Shown piece by piece: positions 55,006 to 63,974 of a DNA stretch of 64,000 nucleotides (the stretch's first letter is position 1; the number at the start of each line of letters is the position of its first letter). The stretch spans positions 62,001 through 126,000 of the forward strand of contig JBARXY010000001.1 in assembly GCA_049647585.1 (NCBI GenBank), written 5' to 3'. A program made the position numbers and the translations under genes. The notes beneath the pieces were generated by a model, which saw nothing but the letters and a program-made list of their open reading frames with translations, was not told the DNA's origin and made no database searches. Source of the DNA: JAGQSZ01 sp049647585 (lineage in GTDB: Bacteria; Actinomycetota; Acidimicrobiia; Acidimicrobiales; Microtrichaceae).

Positions 55006-55055
55006 GCCGACCGGAACGCATCGGCGGTCTTCGGGAGGGTCAAACTCCGGTCCCT

Positions 55056-56651
55056 CTAGGCGCACTCCTCAGCAACGTAGGTTCCGCCCGGTACCGCCGC
55101 GTCATAGTGCGTGACTGAAACCATTCCTCTGAGACACGGAGATTCCCGGATACCGCCGTCGTAGATGGAAACCAGCCCACCGGCAAGGGATGCCACCAAG
55201 ATCAGTCCCGCAAAAACTTGCCGGTAGGGAAGAGCTTTGACGACCTTGCCAGGATCTCTGCGGCTTGCAAAGAGTTCCCGGATGGCTTCGATGGCCAGGA
55301 GAAAATAGACCAGTTGCGCGCCCCAGCCCAGGTTGCCGTCGCTCGATCGGGCGCCCTTCTCTGCGAGCAGCATCACCTGAGCGGCCGTAGCCGCGAGAGC
55401 GAACAGCAGCAGAACTATTTTCGGGCGCTTCAACCAGGCCGTTCCCCCGATGATGACTCCGATCATCGGAACCAACAGAGCCAACCATGCAGCGGGATTG
55501 CCCAAGTCCCAGATCTTGGCGGTCGTCAGTGGTGACCAACCCACCGAGCCACCTCCGCCGTGAGCAAAATGCCTGGCGGGATCCGACAGGAACCAGATCT
55601 GCCAGATGGACACCGCAGCCAACGGAGTCACAAGCCGACTGGTCACCGACCATGTGACCTTCCAGACCGAAATCAGCCCGTCCCTGGCGTAGAGCAGGGT
55701 CCAGAACGGAAGCACCAGGACGACACCCTGGGTCAGGCTCGGCTTGGCCAGGGCGGCTAGCAGCAACACCAGAAGTGTCAGTGCTTGGAATCGCCACCCG
55801 AGTTCGCCCTTCTTGGCTCTGTCGACGTAGCGGACCACCAGTGCAACGCCGAGGATCGCGAACGGCAACGCTGTCAGTGCGGTCGGATTGAACCATGCCT
55901 GCAGCGGTAGGAAGGCCCCACCGTCACCAAGACGAGGGCCGTACAGCAACACTCTCGGGGACTCGATGAGCAGCGCACACGTCGCGGTGAGCACCGCCGC
56001 TGTCCGGCCCAGCCTGGGCCCGCCGTCGCTGAAGCGTCCTCTGGCGATCGCATAGATCGCTCCGCCCGCCAATGCCCTTGCCCCTACCAGCACGACCGTC
56101 ACCGTCAGCGCCAAGGAGATCTGGCTGGTCAACAGATAGAAAATTCGGACGAGCAGGGGATACAGGAAGTGCGGGCTCGGCGGGCTGAAGGGAATAAGCG
56201 AGAACGTCAGGCCCCGCTGGGTGTGCCAACCAAAGTCGTTGTTGCCCATGATCATTCGGCCCTCGAGGAGGGGCGGCAGGACGATGATCATCGGGATCGC
56301 GGCAACTATTCCCACCACGAGCAGGTCCAGTGCCACATGCCTGCGCGGCGAATTCTGGAATCCGGGAGAATTCCCACCCAACCAGGCCTGTAGCTGGGAC
56401 CGGCTGCGACGCAGCGCCGTCATCGCCCGGACCTTCGTGCGGGGAAGTCGGCGGAAGGAGCCGATCAATCTGTGAGCCAACTCCTCGTCGGTGTGGACGA
56501 TGGAGGCAGCCTCGGCGACGGATCTTCCCTCGTTGACCAGTAGCAGAAGCTGTGCTCTAAGCAGCTTGCGAGCCCGTCCTCTGGACGCTGCAGCATGCCG
56601 CGCAAGGCGACGTTGCTCACTGTCGGTGAGCTTCAGACTCAACTGGGACAT
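55056..56651 (-). CDS. Polytopic membrane protein with IS630-like HTH N-terminus
   Basis: 531 aa from ATG 56651. Residues about 5-70 (LTDSEQRRLARHAAASRGRA... LVNEGRSVAEAAS... IGSFRRLP) match the N-terminal helix-turn-helix of IS630-type transposases in layout. The remaining 450 residues have about 10-12 TM helices, an acidic N-terminal loop (GNNDFGWHTQ) and a short Cys-bearing C-terminal tail. The body looks like a GT-C-type glycosyltransferase or related membrane enzyme, but no catalytic motif is certain. Function unknown; a DNA-binding role for a membrane protein would be unusual. Divergent from the GSDH lipoprotein. Confidence 0.75.
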   Translation of the reverse strand: MSQLSLKLTDSEQRRLARHAAASRGRARKLLRAQLLLLVNEGRSVAEAASIVHTDEELAHRLIGSFRRLPRTKVRAMTALRRSRSQLQAWLGGNSPGFQNSPRRHVALDLLVVGIVAAIPMIIVLPPLLEGRMIMGNNDFGWHTQRGLTFSLIPFSPPSPHFLYPLLVRIFYLLTSQISLALTVTVVLVGARALAGGAIYAIARGRFSDGGPRLGRTAAVLTATCALLIESPRVLLYGPRLGDGGAFLPLQAWFNPTALTALPFAILGVALVVRYVDRAKKGELGWRFQALTLLVLLLAALAKPSLTQGVVLVLPFWTLLYARDGLISVWKVTWSVTSRLVTPLAAVSIWQIWFLSDPARHFAHGGGGSVGWSPLTTAKIWDLGNPAAWLALLVPMIGVIIGGTAWLKRPKIVLLLFALAATAAQVMLLAEKGARSSDGNLGWGAQLVYFLLAIEAIRELFASRRDPGKVVKALPYRQVFAGLILVASLAGGLVSIYDGGIRESPCLRGMVSVTHYDAAVPGGTYVAEECA

Positions 56652-56723
56652 GCCCCGCCATGATGCCACGGCGAGTCGGAAAAGCGGTCAAGCGAAGTAG
56701 ATTGTCGGCATCAGGAGCAACGT

Positions 56724-58343
56724 GTGAGATCGATGAGAATTGCGACCTGGGGAGCCGGGATCCTTGCGATCACGGGTCTTCTGCTTTCGGGATGTGTGGA
56801 CGGGAAGTCCGAAAGCCCGACTTCGAAGCCCCCTCCGGGCGCTGGACCGCCGGCGGAATATGTGGCCGAGGCGATTCTCGGCGGTGGACCGACTGCGAAG
56901 CTGACCCTTGTCGAGCAGTTGGGCGACACAGTCACTGCTATCGCCGGTTCGCCCGATGGCTCCACGCTGCTGGTTGCGAGCCGCGACGGAGTCATTCACC
57001 GGGCGAAGATCACCCGACATCGATCTTGGTCGACGATTGACTTCGGCAGCCCAATCCTGGACCTTTCCGACCAGACCACCACGGACGGTGAACGTGGACT
57101 TCTGAACGTGATGTTCTCACCTAACGGTAGCCATCTCTTTGTCGTGTTCACCGCGTTGGATGGTGCGGTCACGCTTCGCACGTACCGGTACTCGGACAAC
57201 AAGGCAGAACTCGTCGGCGACGTTCTGAAGATTCCCCATCCATTCTCCGGCCACAACGGAGGTGGTCTGGCGATTTCCAAGGACGAGCGCCTGTTGATCT
57301 CCATCGGCGACATGGGCAGCACTCGGCCGCCCCTCGCCCAAGCCCTCGACAACCGTTACGGGAAGGTGTTCTCCCTACCGATTGACCGCGCTGTGAAGGG
57401 CACGCTGGTCACCGAGGACGATCCGAGCCTCTCGCTGATCGCTCTGGGGTTACGGAACCCCTGGCGGATCAGTATTGATGACGCCGAAGACACGCTCTGG
57501 ATAGCCGATGTCGGTGAAGCCAGGTTCGAAGAGGTCAACCAGGTGAGCCTTAAGGACAGTGCAGACTTTCCGGTCAACTTCGGCTGGCCCTATTTCGAAG
57601 GCCGTTCCAGCTTCACCCCGGGAGCCCCAAAGGACCTGCATGTGACCGCGCCGTTTGCGGTACTGGCCCACAGTGATCTTGTCTGCGCAATTACCGGCGG
57701 GGTCGTGTATCGCAGCTCGATGATCAAGCCCCTGGTTGGTAAGTACGTGTTTGGGGACTCTTGCGGAAACGGTCTTTCCGCATTGGACTCGAGTACGGCC
57801 AAGTTCAGCCCGAATGCGGTGGCAAAGTCGAAGGAGGGGATCACGACCATCGGGTCGACCAGCGACGGGGTCATATTTGCCGGCGGTATGAACGGTGGCC
57901 TTTACCGGCTCGACCCCAACGACTGGAAGGTCGACGGAGTCGCACCCGAGGCCCAGACCTCGATGCCCTCTGACGGGTCGTCGGACGAGCTTCCCGTCGA
58001 ACTGTGTGAGATTCCCGAGATCGTGAAGAGTCTCGCCCAGATCATCGACGCCGACGCCGCCACCGCCCGCGAGGCGGTCACGAGCGCCATCGAAAAGCTG
58101 CAGGCGGTAAAGCGTCTCGCCCCTCCGGAGATGCTCCAAGATGTCGAGTCGATAGAGGACGCACTTCTTGCTGCTGCGGACGTCGGTGAGCAGACAGCGT
58201 GGAATACCAAGTCCCCAGAGTTCAAGAACCTCGTGACCGGATTGAGCACCGGCCAAGGACGATGGGCGGACTTCGCAAAGTCCTTCCAAAAGGTGTCGGA
58301 AACCTTGGCGAACAAGTGCCCCTCGACAGCGTCCGGCGGCTGA
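56724..58343 (+). CDS. GSDH-type beta-propeller lipoprotein
   Basis: This 539-aa lipoprotein (lipobox LLSGC; GTG start with AGGAG six bases upstream) has a glucose/sorbosone dehydrogenase-like six-bladed propeller (about 60-415): GERGLLNVMFSPNG, HNGGGLAISKDERLLISIGD, GLRNPWRISIDDAEDTLWIADVG. These residues ligate calcium and PQQ in Gdh-B/Asd, so a periplasmic sugar oxidoreductase is likely, though PQQ genes are not seen here. Residues about 430-530 form a helical module like that of the 53545-54273 lipoprotein. Confidence 0.85.
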   Translation: MRSMRIATWGAGILAITGLLLSGCVDGKSESPTSKPPPGAGPPAEYVAEAILGGGPTAKLTLVEQLGDTVTAIAGSPDGSTLLVASRDGVIHRAKITRHRSWSTIDFGSPILDLSDQTTTDGERGLLNVMFSPNGSHLFVVFTALDGAVTLRTYRYSDNKAELVGDVLKIPHPFSGHNGGGLAISKDERLLISIGDMGSTRPPLAQALDNRYGKVFSLPIDRAVKGTLVTEDDPSLSLIALGLRNPWRISIDDAEDTLWIADVGEARFEEVNQVSLKDSADFPVNFGWPYFEGRSSFTPGAPKDLHVTAPFAVLAHSDLVCAITGGVVYRSSMIKPLVGKYVFGDSCGNGLSALDSSTAKFSPNAVAKSKEGITTIGSTSDGVIFAGGMNGGLYRLDPNDWKVDGVAPEAQTSMPSDGSSDELPVELCEIPEIVKSLAQIIDADAATAREAVTSAIEKLQAVKRLAPPEMLQDVESIEDALLAAADVGEQTAWNTKSPEFKNLVTGLSTGQGRWADFAKSFQKVSETLANKCPSTASGG

Positions 58344-58379
58344 ATCCGGCGGCTGAATCCGCAGGCTGAATCCGGCGGA
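58332..58379. repeat. 13-bp tandem repeat at a stop codon
   Basis: Three units TCCGGCGGCTGAA (third: TCCGCAGGCTGAA) and a partial fourth. The GSDH-type gene's TGA lies in the first unit; the array fills most of the gap to the convergent radical SAM gene. Confidence 0.85.
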
Positions 58380-58386
58380 CCCGATT

Positions 58387-60798
58387 TCAGAAGGATCGCT
58401 CGGTCTCCATCAGCACCTGGGGAATTCGTCTCATCACCGGAGAGGTCAGCTCCCAGTCATCCGCTATCCAGAACTCGTTCGACATCACGCTGTCCACGTC
58501 CGGGTGTGGGTGAACCCGCAGATGGGCCGTCAGGTCTCCTGTGCAGATCCCCCGTGGATCCTCGACCTCCAGCGACCCTGAACCGAACTCCCGGAGTGGT
58601 TCATGGCGCCCCTGTGCCTCTTCGGATGAGTGCAGCGACCTGAACCAAGCAACATAGTCATGGTCGAGCAGAACCCGACGTGGGAACTCGGCCCATGGCA
58701 CGGGGAGGTGAGCTGCTTGAACTGCCAGCACCGTGTCCAGCGCCGAACTCTCGGCGATTCCGAGGCGTTCGACCAGTATGCGGCGGGTCTCACCCAGAAA
58801 CTGGTCCCAATCAGGAGGTGGAACGGTGAAGTGCGCAAAGTGCTGCGCCATCCAATGAAGGTTGGGCCAGGACCGCGGCTCCGAGCTGACCGCGCCATCA
58901 ATTGCCCTGTACAGCTCCAGGGCGGAAACCCCACAGTCATACTGCGCCCAGCGCGCCACATGGCGGAGAACTCCGAAATGGTCGAAGGTTCTATAGATCC
59001 TTCGCAGGCGAAGCATTTCGGCGTAGTCAGCGTCATCGAACGATGCCGCCTCGACGACTATGCCGCTTGCGTCGACCCTGATCCTGTTCTGCGCCCGGTA
59101 CTCCGGTGAGTTCATCGGGCTGTTGGGCAGGACTACGGTCGGATATATCCGCGCCGTCAACTCGCCGTCGATGCACTTCTGCAAGTCCGCTGCGAACGCG
59201 TCGACCGTGGATCCGGGAAGCCCCAGCATCAGGTCCACGGCCAAGGGCAGGCCGAGCTTGCGGAACTCCTCGGTCAGTTCGTCGTAGCGCTCGATGCGGA
59301 TGTTCTTGCGGTTGATGTTCTGCAGCGTCTCCTCGCTCGTGGTCTGCAGTGCCACAGAGCCCTCCGTCGCAATTCCGGCATCGATCCAGGTTTTGACAAT
59401 TTCTGCAGCTCTGAGGGTCTGATTCTTTGCGAACGAGACCAGCACCGCTCGTGGTGCTCCCAGTCGACTCTTCAATTGCGCGATGTACTTGGCGATCTCC
59501 AGATCCCTGGGCAGCATTCCGAAGTTTGCGTCGGCAATGAACAGAGTTCCGACGTTGTGTTCGGCGATCCAGTCGAGCTCGGCAAAGACGCGCTCCAACG
59601 GGAAGGACCTGACTCGCGACATCGTGGCGGAGCCCCAGTCGCAGAAGGCGCACGCGTAGGGGCATCCGCGATTGGTCTCGAGCGGCATCAGGTCGAGCAG
59701 TCCACCGTCCAAGTGATCGAACAGTCCTGTCAGATACGCGGACGGTAGGTCTGACAACTCGGCAACGCGCTGACGAGGCGGACCAATGTGGATGCCTCCG
59801 TCCGATGAGCGGACGATGGTGCCTGGTATCTCCAGCAATCTGTCCGGATCGAGTCCTGAGGTCAACCGCTCCATGATTTCCACGATCGTCACCTCACCCT
59901 CACCGTTTACGAGGACGTCAATCTCGGGGTGTCGGTCCAAGAACGTGCGGGCATCCGCCTCGTACTTGGGTGTGCTGGGACCACCGTGGATAATCAATGA
60001 ACCAGGGCACAGAGTCTTGACCTGCTTCGACAGTTCCAGATTCGTTGCGATCGACCAGACGTAGTTCGAGAAGAGAAATACCGACGGGACCGGATGCCCG
60101 TTGATCTCGGCCAGCGTCGTCGACGTTTCACGACGCAGAGGACGAAAGTCGAAGTGCTCGATGAGCGATCCGCTGTCGTGTGCCCTCATGGCAGCGCCCA
60201 GCATCCCGAGGGCGAGGGGCACTCCGGCAATATGGGATGAACAGATCGAGTAGACGGGTACCAGGCCGTCGGCCGCCGGGGAGCCGATGTCGTCGGCTTT
60301 GGGATCGGCCGCTACAGGGCGCAGATAGCCGGATGCCCCATCAGCGTCACCGCCTGTTTCGTCATCCAGATAGAAGTAGCCGGAATCAAGAATCGAACCG
60401 AGGACCCTAACGGTGAGTTCGTCCGCATCGAAGCCCCATTGGGCATTGGCGAGAAGTCGCAGCTGTGTACCAGTCAACTGGGTTCTCACCTCCGACGCGG
60501 CGGCCTTGAAGGTGACTTCCCGGTCGTGGACCAGCATGGCGAGGGGACAACGGAACTTGATCCGGAAGTTGGGTCTGATCCAGGCATCCGGATGAGCGGC
60601 TTCGCTGCCCGCACCCGCCCCTGACGGTTCCGGATGAGACTCAGCCTGCTGATCTGCCTGCCCGTGCGCCTCGCCCTCAGGCCCCGCAACCAGCGACTGT
60701 GCTTGGTCGGGTGAGAGTTCTATCGCGATGTCGGTCCTGGACAACGCGACCAGACCATCGTCGGTGGCAACGAGGAAATATGGCGCGTCAGAACTCAT
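58387..60798 (-). CDS. Cobalamin-type radical SAM protein C
   Basis: 803 aa, the shortest of the four. N-terminal hairpin region (PYFLVATDDGLVALSR), PqqD/RRE-like region (FKAAASEVRTQLTGTQLRLL, about 100-150), almost no basic-helix linker, B12-binding-like domain (LIIHGGPSTPKYEAD), and radical SAM core NRGCPYACAFCDWGS (about 374). VDLMLGLPGSTVDAFAADLQ, LPNSPMNSPEYR and the C-terminal EFWIADDWELTSPVMRR are conserved with A, B and D. Start ATG overlaps the stop of protein D (ATGA), so the two are cotranslated, D first. Confidence 0.86.
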   Translation of the reverse strand: MSSDAPYFLVATDDGLVALSRTDIAIELSPDQAQSLVAGPEGEAHGQADQQAESHPEPSGAGAGSEAAHPDAWIRPNFRIKFRCPLAMLVHDREVTFKAAASEVRTQLTGTQLRLLANAQWGFDADELTVRVLGSILDSGYFYLDDETGGDADGASGYLRPVAADPKADDIGSPAADGLVPVYSICSSHIAGVPLALGMLGAAMRAHDSGSLIEHFDFRPLRRETSTTLAEINGHPVPSVFLFSNYVWSIATNLELSKQVKTLCPGSLIIHGGPSTPKYEADARTFLDRHPEIDVLVNGEGEVTIVEIMERLTSGLDPDRLLEIPGTIVRSSDGGIHIGPPRQRVAELSDLPSAYLTGLFDHLDGGLLDLMPLETNRGCPYACAFCDWGSATMSRVRSFPLERVFAELDWIAEHNVGTLFIADANFGMLPRDLEIAKYIAQLKSRLGAPRAVLVSFAKNQTLRAAEIVKTWIDAGIATEGSVALQTTSEETLQNINRKNIRIERYDELTEEFRKLGLPLAVDLMLGLPGSTVDAFAADLQKCIDGELTARIYPTVVLPNSPMNSPEYRAQNRIRVDASGIVVEAASFDDADYAEMLRLRRIYRTFDHFGVLRHVARWAQYDCGVSALELYRAIDGAVSSEPRSWPNLHWMAQHFAHFTVPPPDWDQFLGETRRILVERLGIAESSALDTVLAVQAAHLPVPWAEFPRRVLLDHDYVAWFRSLHSSEEAQGRHEPLREFGSGSLEVEDPRGICTGDLTAHLRVHPHPDVDSVMSNEFWIADDWELTSPVMRRIPQVLMETERSF

Positions 60799-63700
60799 GA
60801 ACCAGATAGCAGCGGAACGGCCGTCGCCATCGGACGAGCCAGTTCCGAGTCAAGCTCCCAATCGTTTAGAACCCAGAACGGATTGTCGCAGGCCTCTTCG
60901 CGACGGATGCTGAAACCGTTGCGGAGAAGCCTGGCGTCACAGATCCCCGCTGGGTCATCCACGACCAGTTCGCCCGCCGGCATGTCGATGAGCGGCCTGG
61001 TACCTGCCACGTCCTGTGCCCCGAGCGAAGTCGAGTGGTACCAGGTCGCATAATCATGATCGAGCGACAGCCGATCCGGGAACTTCCTGCCATGCGATGG
61101 CATCAGGAACTTCTGAACCGCCAGGACGGTATCCATGGCGCTGTCGCGCTCGATGCCATAGGTCTCGGAAAGCAGCCTGACAACTTCGTCGTAGAACGGA
61201 GGCCATCCGCCAGGGGGCGCGGTGATCAGGTCGAAGTAACGGCCCACCCACGTGAGTAGCGGATACTGCTCGGGGCGCTCCTCGATCGTCTGATCGATGA
61301 CGTGGATCAGATCCAACGGCCGCACCTGGTGCTCGACCTGCAACCAGCGGAACAGATGCCGCAGCAATCCGTAGTGCTCACACGCGCGGAAGAGGAGTCT
61401 GAGTCGACGCATCTCATCGAAGTCCTCACGGGTGTAACTGATTGTCGAGACAAGAACATTTGCCTCGTCGGTCTCAATCTTGAACCGCTCTTTGTACGAA
61501 GGAGCATTCATGGGACTGTTCGGGAGTAGCACCGTCTCCATCATGCGCGGAGTGACTTCCTGGTCCAGGCAGCGCTGCAAATCGTTCTTGAACGATTCGA
61601 TAGTCGCTCCCGGTAGCCCCATGAGCAGGTCTGTGACGATGGGCAGGCGATGGCGTCGGAACTCTTCGGCGAGAGCGTCGTACTTCTCGACCTTGATGTT
61701 GGATCGCTCGACGTTCGCCAACGTCGTCTCGTCGGTGGTCTGCAGTGCGACCGAACCTTCGGCGCAAATTCCGGCATCCACCAGGATCCGGACGATCTGG
61801 GCGGTGTTCTTCACCGTGTTCTTTGCGAACGAGCAGATGATCTGGGAGGGAGCCCCGTAACGGCTTTTCAGGTCGGCAATGTGCTCGGTGACTTCCACGT
61901 CATGGGCGAAAAGTCCGAAGTTGGCATCCGCCAGGAAGACCTCGGAGATTCCCCGGGCAGCCAGCCATTCGAGCTCTGCGAAGACGCGGTCGTGTCCGAA
62001 CTGCCGAATCCTCGAGTTGGTGGCCGAACCCCAATCGCAGAAGGTGCATCCGTAGGGGCAGCCCCGATTCGTCTCGACAGTCGCCGACCGCCAACGAGCG
62101 GGGTCGATCTCGTCGAACTCTCCGGTCAGGTAGGGAGACGGATATTCGTCCATGTCTGTAGCCCGTTTGCGGTCCGGAGTCCGCACGAGCGTGTAGTGCT
62201 CGGGCGGTCCGCTGCGGAACGTGATTCCCTCGACCTCGCTTAGATAGTCCGAGAGCCGGGAGGAATCGGGATTTGGCCCAAGGGCGGCCAGAAGCGCGGC
62301 GACGGTCAGTTCACCCTCACCACGCGAAAGGACATCTACATGTGGGTTCTCGGCGAAGAAGCGCTCCGCGTCCCCTTCGTATTTGGGAGCGTGAGGGCCA
62401 CCATGGACAGTGATGGAGTTGGGATTCAACTCCTTAACCTTGGAGCTCACCGCCAGGTTGTGATCGATCGACCACATGAAGTCAGAGAAGAGGACGATCG
62501 CCTGACGACCGGTTCGTTCCAGCTCATCGAGCATCGGGTCGGCATCAATGCGCGCCTTGCGGAGATCGAAATCAACATTGAGCGCGCCCCTGTCGGCGAC
62601 CCGTGCATACGCCATGATCAGGCCCAGGCCGAGGCTCGCGTTGTGCTCGGGTGAGTAGTAGACGGCAAATACCGGTGTCCGTGGATCAAAGCGCACCGGC
62701 CCCGCGGACCCGGCCGTCTCCCCCGGCTCGGCGGCGGCTGAGTCGGTTTCGGCAGATTCGGTTTCTGTCCCCTGACCTTCTCCCTCGACCTCAGCAGATT
62801 CGTCGGCAGACCCGCTCGACGTTTCGACTCGAACCTCGTCCGGCGCAGGTTCCGCCGGCTCTGACGCTGTCGCAGGTCCAGGACCTTCTGACAATGCCGG
62901 ATCCGGTAACGCACCTGTCGACTCGCTGACATCTGAGGAAGAGTCGCCCTCTGTCGCAGCGTCGGAATCGGTGTTAGCGAGTGACGCTGTCGCAGCATCG
63001 GAATCGGTGGTCTGGGGATCGACTTCCGCTTGTGGATCTGTGACCGGCTCGGGATCGGGCCAATCATCGCTCTCGACGCCAAATCTGTTGAGCAGACTTT
63101 GAGCAGCGCTGCGACCCAGCCGTATGCCGGAACGGTGGAGACCTCGACGCGACCGTACGGCCGCCCGATAGGCAACCACCTTCGCCGCACCCACGCCGGA
63201 TGGGAGGTCTTCCAACAGTCCGGGCTCGTGCTCTTCGATCACGGGCGCGTGGTCGGAGAGAGCCTCGTCGGCGACCGCTTCCGCTTCCAGCCGGGCCCCG
63301 GTCGGGACCGAAGGACCCTCATTGACCGACAGATGGTCGGAGTCGACCAATTCGTCGACCGCCGCCTCGTCGGGCTCGTCGGCACTGGAACCAACCTCGT
63401 CGGCACCTGGGCCACCTTCGACCTGGTCGGAACCATCCTCGGCACCGGGAACGTCCTCGGCCGGTCCAACGACCTCGGCGCTTACGGGGTCCGGTTCAGG
63501 CTCGATCGACCGTTGCAGCTTCAGCAATCCGCATTCCGCAAGCTCGGCAGCTGCCTGCCTAAGTTCGGCTACGCCGATCGGCCAGTCGGACTCAGCGGCG
63601 AGGGTCTCCAAATATTCGATTGTCGTAGGGAACCTCGCCAAGTCCAGGACCGCCAAATGGGCAGGGCCCAGAGCGACGTACGCTCCGCCGTCGTCGTCCC

Positions 63701-63974
63701 ATGCCAGGACGGTCCTTCCCTGTTGACGCAGCACCAATGGGTGCACCGGGGTCAGCTCGTCCATACGTCCACAAGCCTCGGCGCGAGGAACGGCACTGGC
63801 GGCGAGTGGAAGCAGCGATGTGTCGGGTTCGCGGAGTTGTGCCACTAGCTCCGCAATGTCGAGTGGCTCCAGGTCGGTGGCTTTCAACGGCGCAACGAAA
63901 AGGCCCAATGGATCGGCGACCAACAGGCGGGTACACCCGTCAGCTAGTTCGTTATCCATTGCCGCCTCAATCAC
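60795..63974 (-). CDS. Cobalamin-type radical SAM protein D
   Basis: 1059 aa from GTG 63974, which follows AAGGAG at 6 bases (TTG 63989 and ATG 63959 are alternatives). N-terminal small domain (CTRLLVADPLGLFVAPL), PqqD/RRE-like region (VLRQQGRTVLAWDDDGG...LAVLDLARF), a long acidic low-complexity linker of about 250 residues containing an Arg-rich helix (RSRRGLHRSGIRLGRSAA), B12-binding-like domain (ITVHGGPHAPKYEGD), radical SAM core NRGCPYGCTFCDWGS (about 635), LPNSPMNAPSYK and a C-terminal PFWVLNDWELDSELARP. First gene of the D-C operon. Confidence 0.86.
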   Translation of the reverse strand: MIEAAMDNELADGCTRLLVADPLGLFVAPLKATDLEPLDIAELVAQLREPDTSLLPLAASAVPRAEACGRMDELTPVHPLVLRQQGRTVLAWDDDGGAYVALGPAHLAVLDLARFPTTIEYLETLAAESDWPIGVAELRQAAAELAECGLLKLQRSIEPEPDPVSAEVVGPAEDVPGAEDGSDQVEGGPGADEVGSSADEPDEAAVDELVDSDHLSVNEGPSVPTGARLEAEAVADEALSDHAPVIEEHEPGLLEDLPSGVGAAKVVAYRAAVRSRRGLHRSGIRLGRSAAQSLLNRFGVESDDWPDPEPVTDPQAEVDPQTTDSDAATASLANTDSDAATEGDSSSDVSESTGALPDPALSEGPGPATASEPAEPAPDEVRVETSSGSADESAEVEGEGQGTETESAETDSAAAEPGETAGSAGPVRFDPRTPVFAVYYSPEHNASLGLGLIMAYARVADRGALNVDFDLRKARIDADPMLDELERTGRQAIVLFSDFMWSIDHNLAVSSKVKELNPNSITVHGGPHAPKYEGDAERFFAENPHVDVLSRGEGELTVAALLAALGPNPDSSRLSDYLSEVEGITFRSGPPEHYTLVRTPDRKRATDMDEYPSPYLTGEFDEIDPARWRSATVETNRGCPYGCTFCDWGSATNSRIRQFGHDRVFAELEWLAARGISEVFLADANFGLFAHDVEVTEHIADLKSRYGAPSQIICSFAKNTVKNTAQIVRILVDAGICAEGSVALQTTDETTLANVERSNIKVEKYDALAEEFRRHRLPIVTDLLMGLPGATIESFKNDLQRCLDQEVTPRMMETVLLPNSPMNAPSYKERFKIETDEANVLVSTISYTREDFDEMRRLRLLFRACEHYGLLRHLFRWLQVEHQVRPLDLIHVIDQTIEERPEQYPLLTWVGRYFDLITAPPGGWPPFYDEVVRLLSETYGIERDSAMDTVLAVQKFLMPSHGRKFPDRLSLDHDYATWYHSTSLGAQDVAGTRPLIDMPAGELVVDDPAGICDARLLRNGFSIRREEACDNPFWVLNDWELDSELARPMATAVPLLSGS

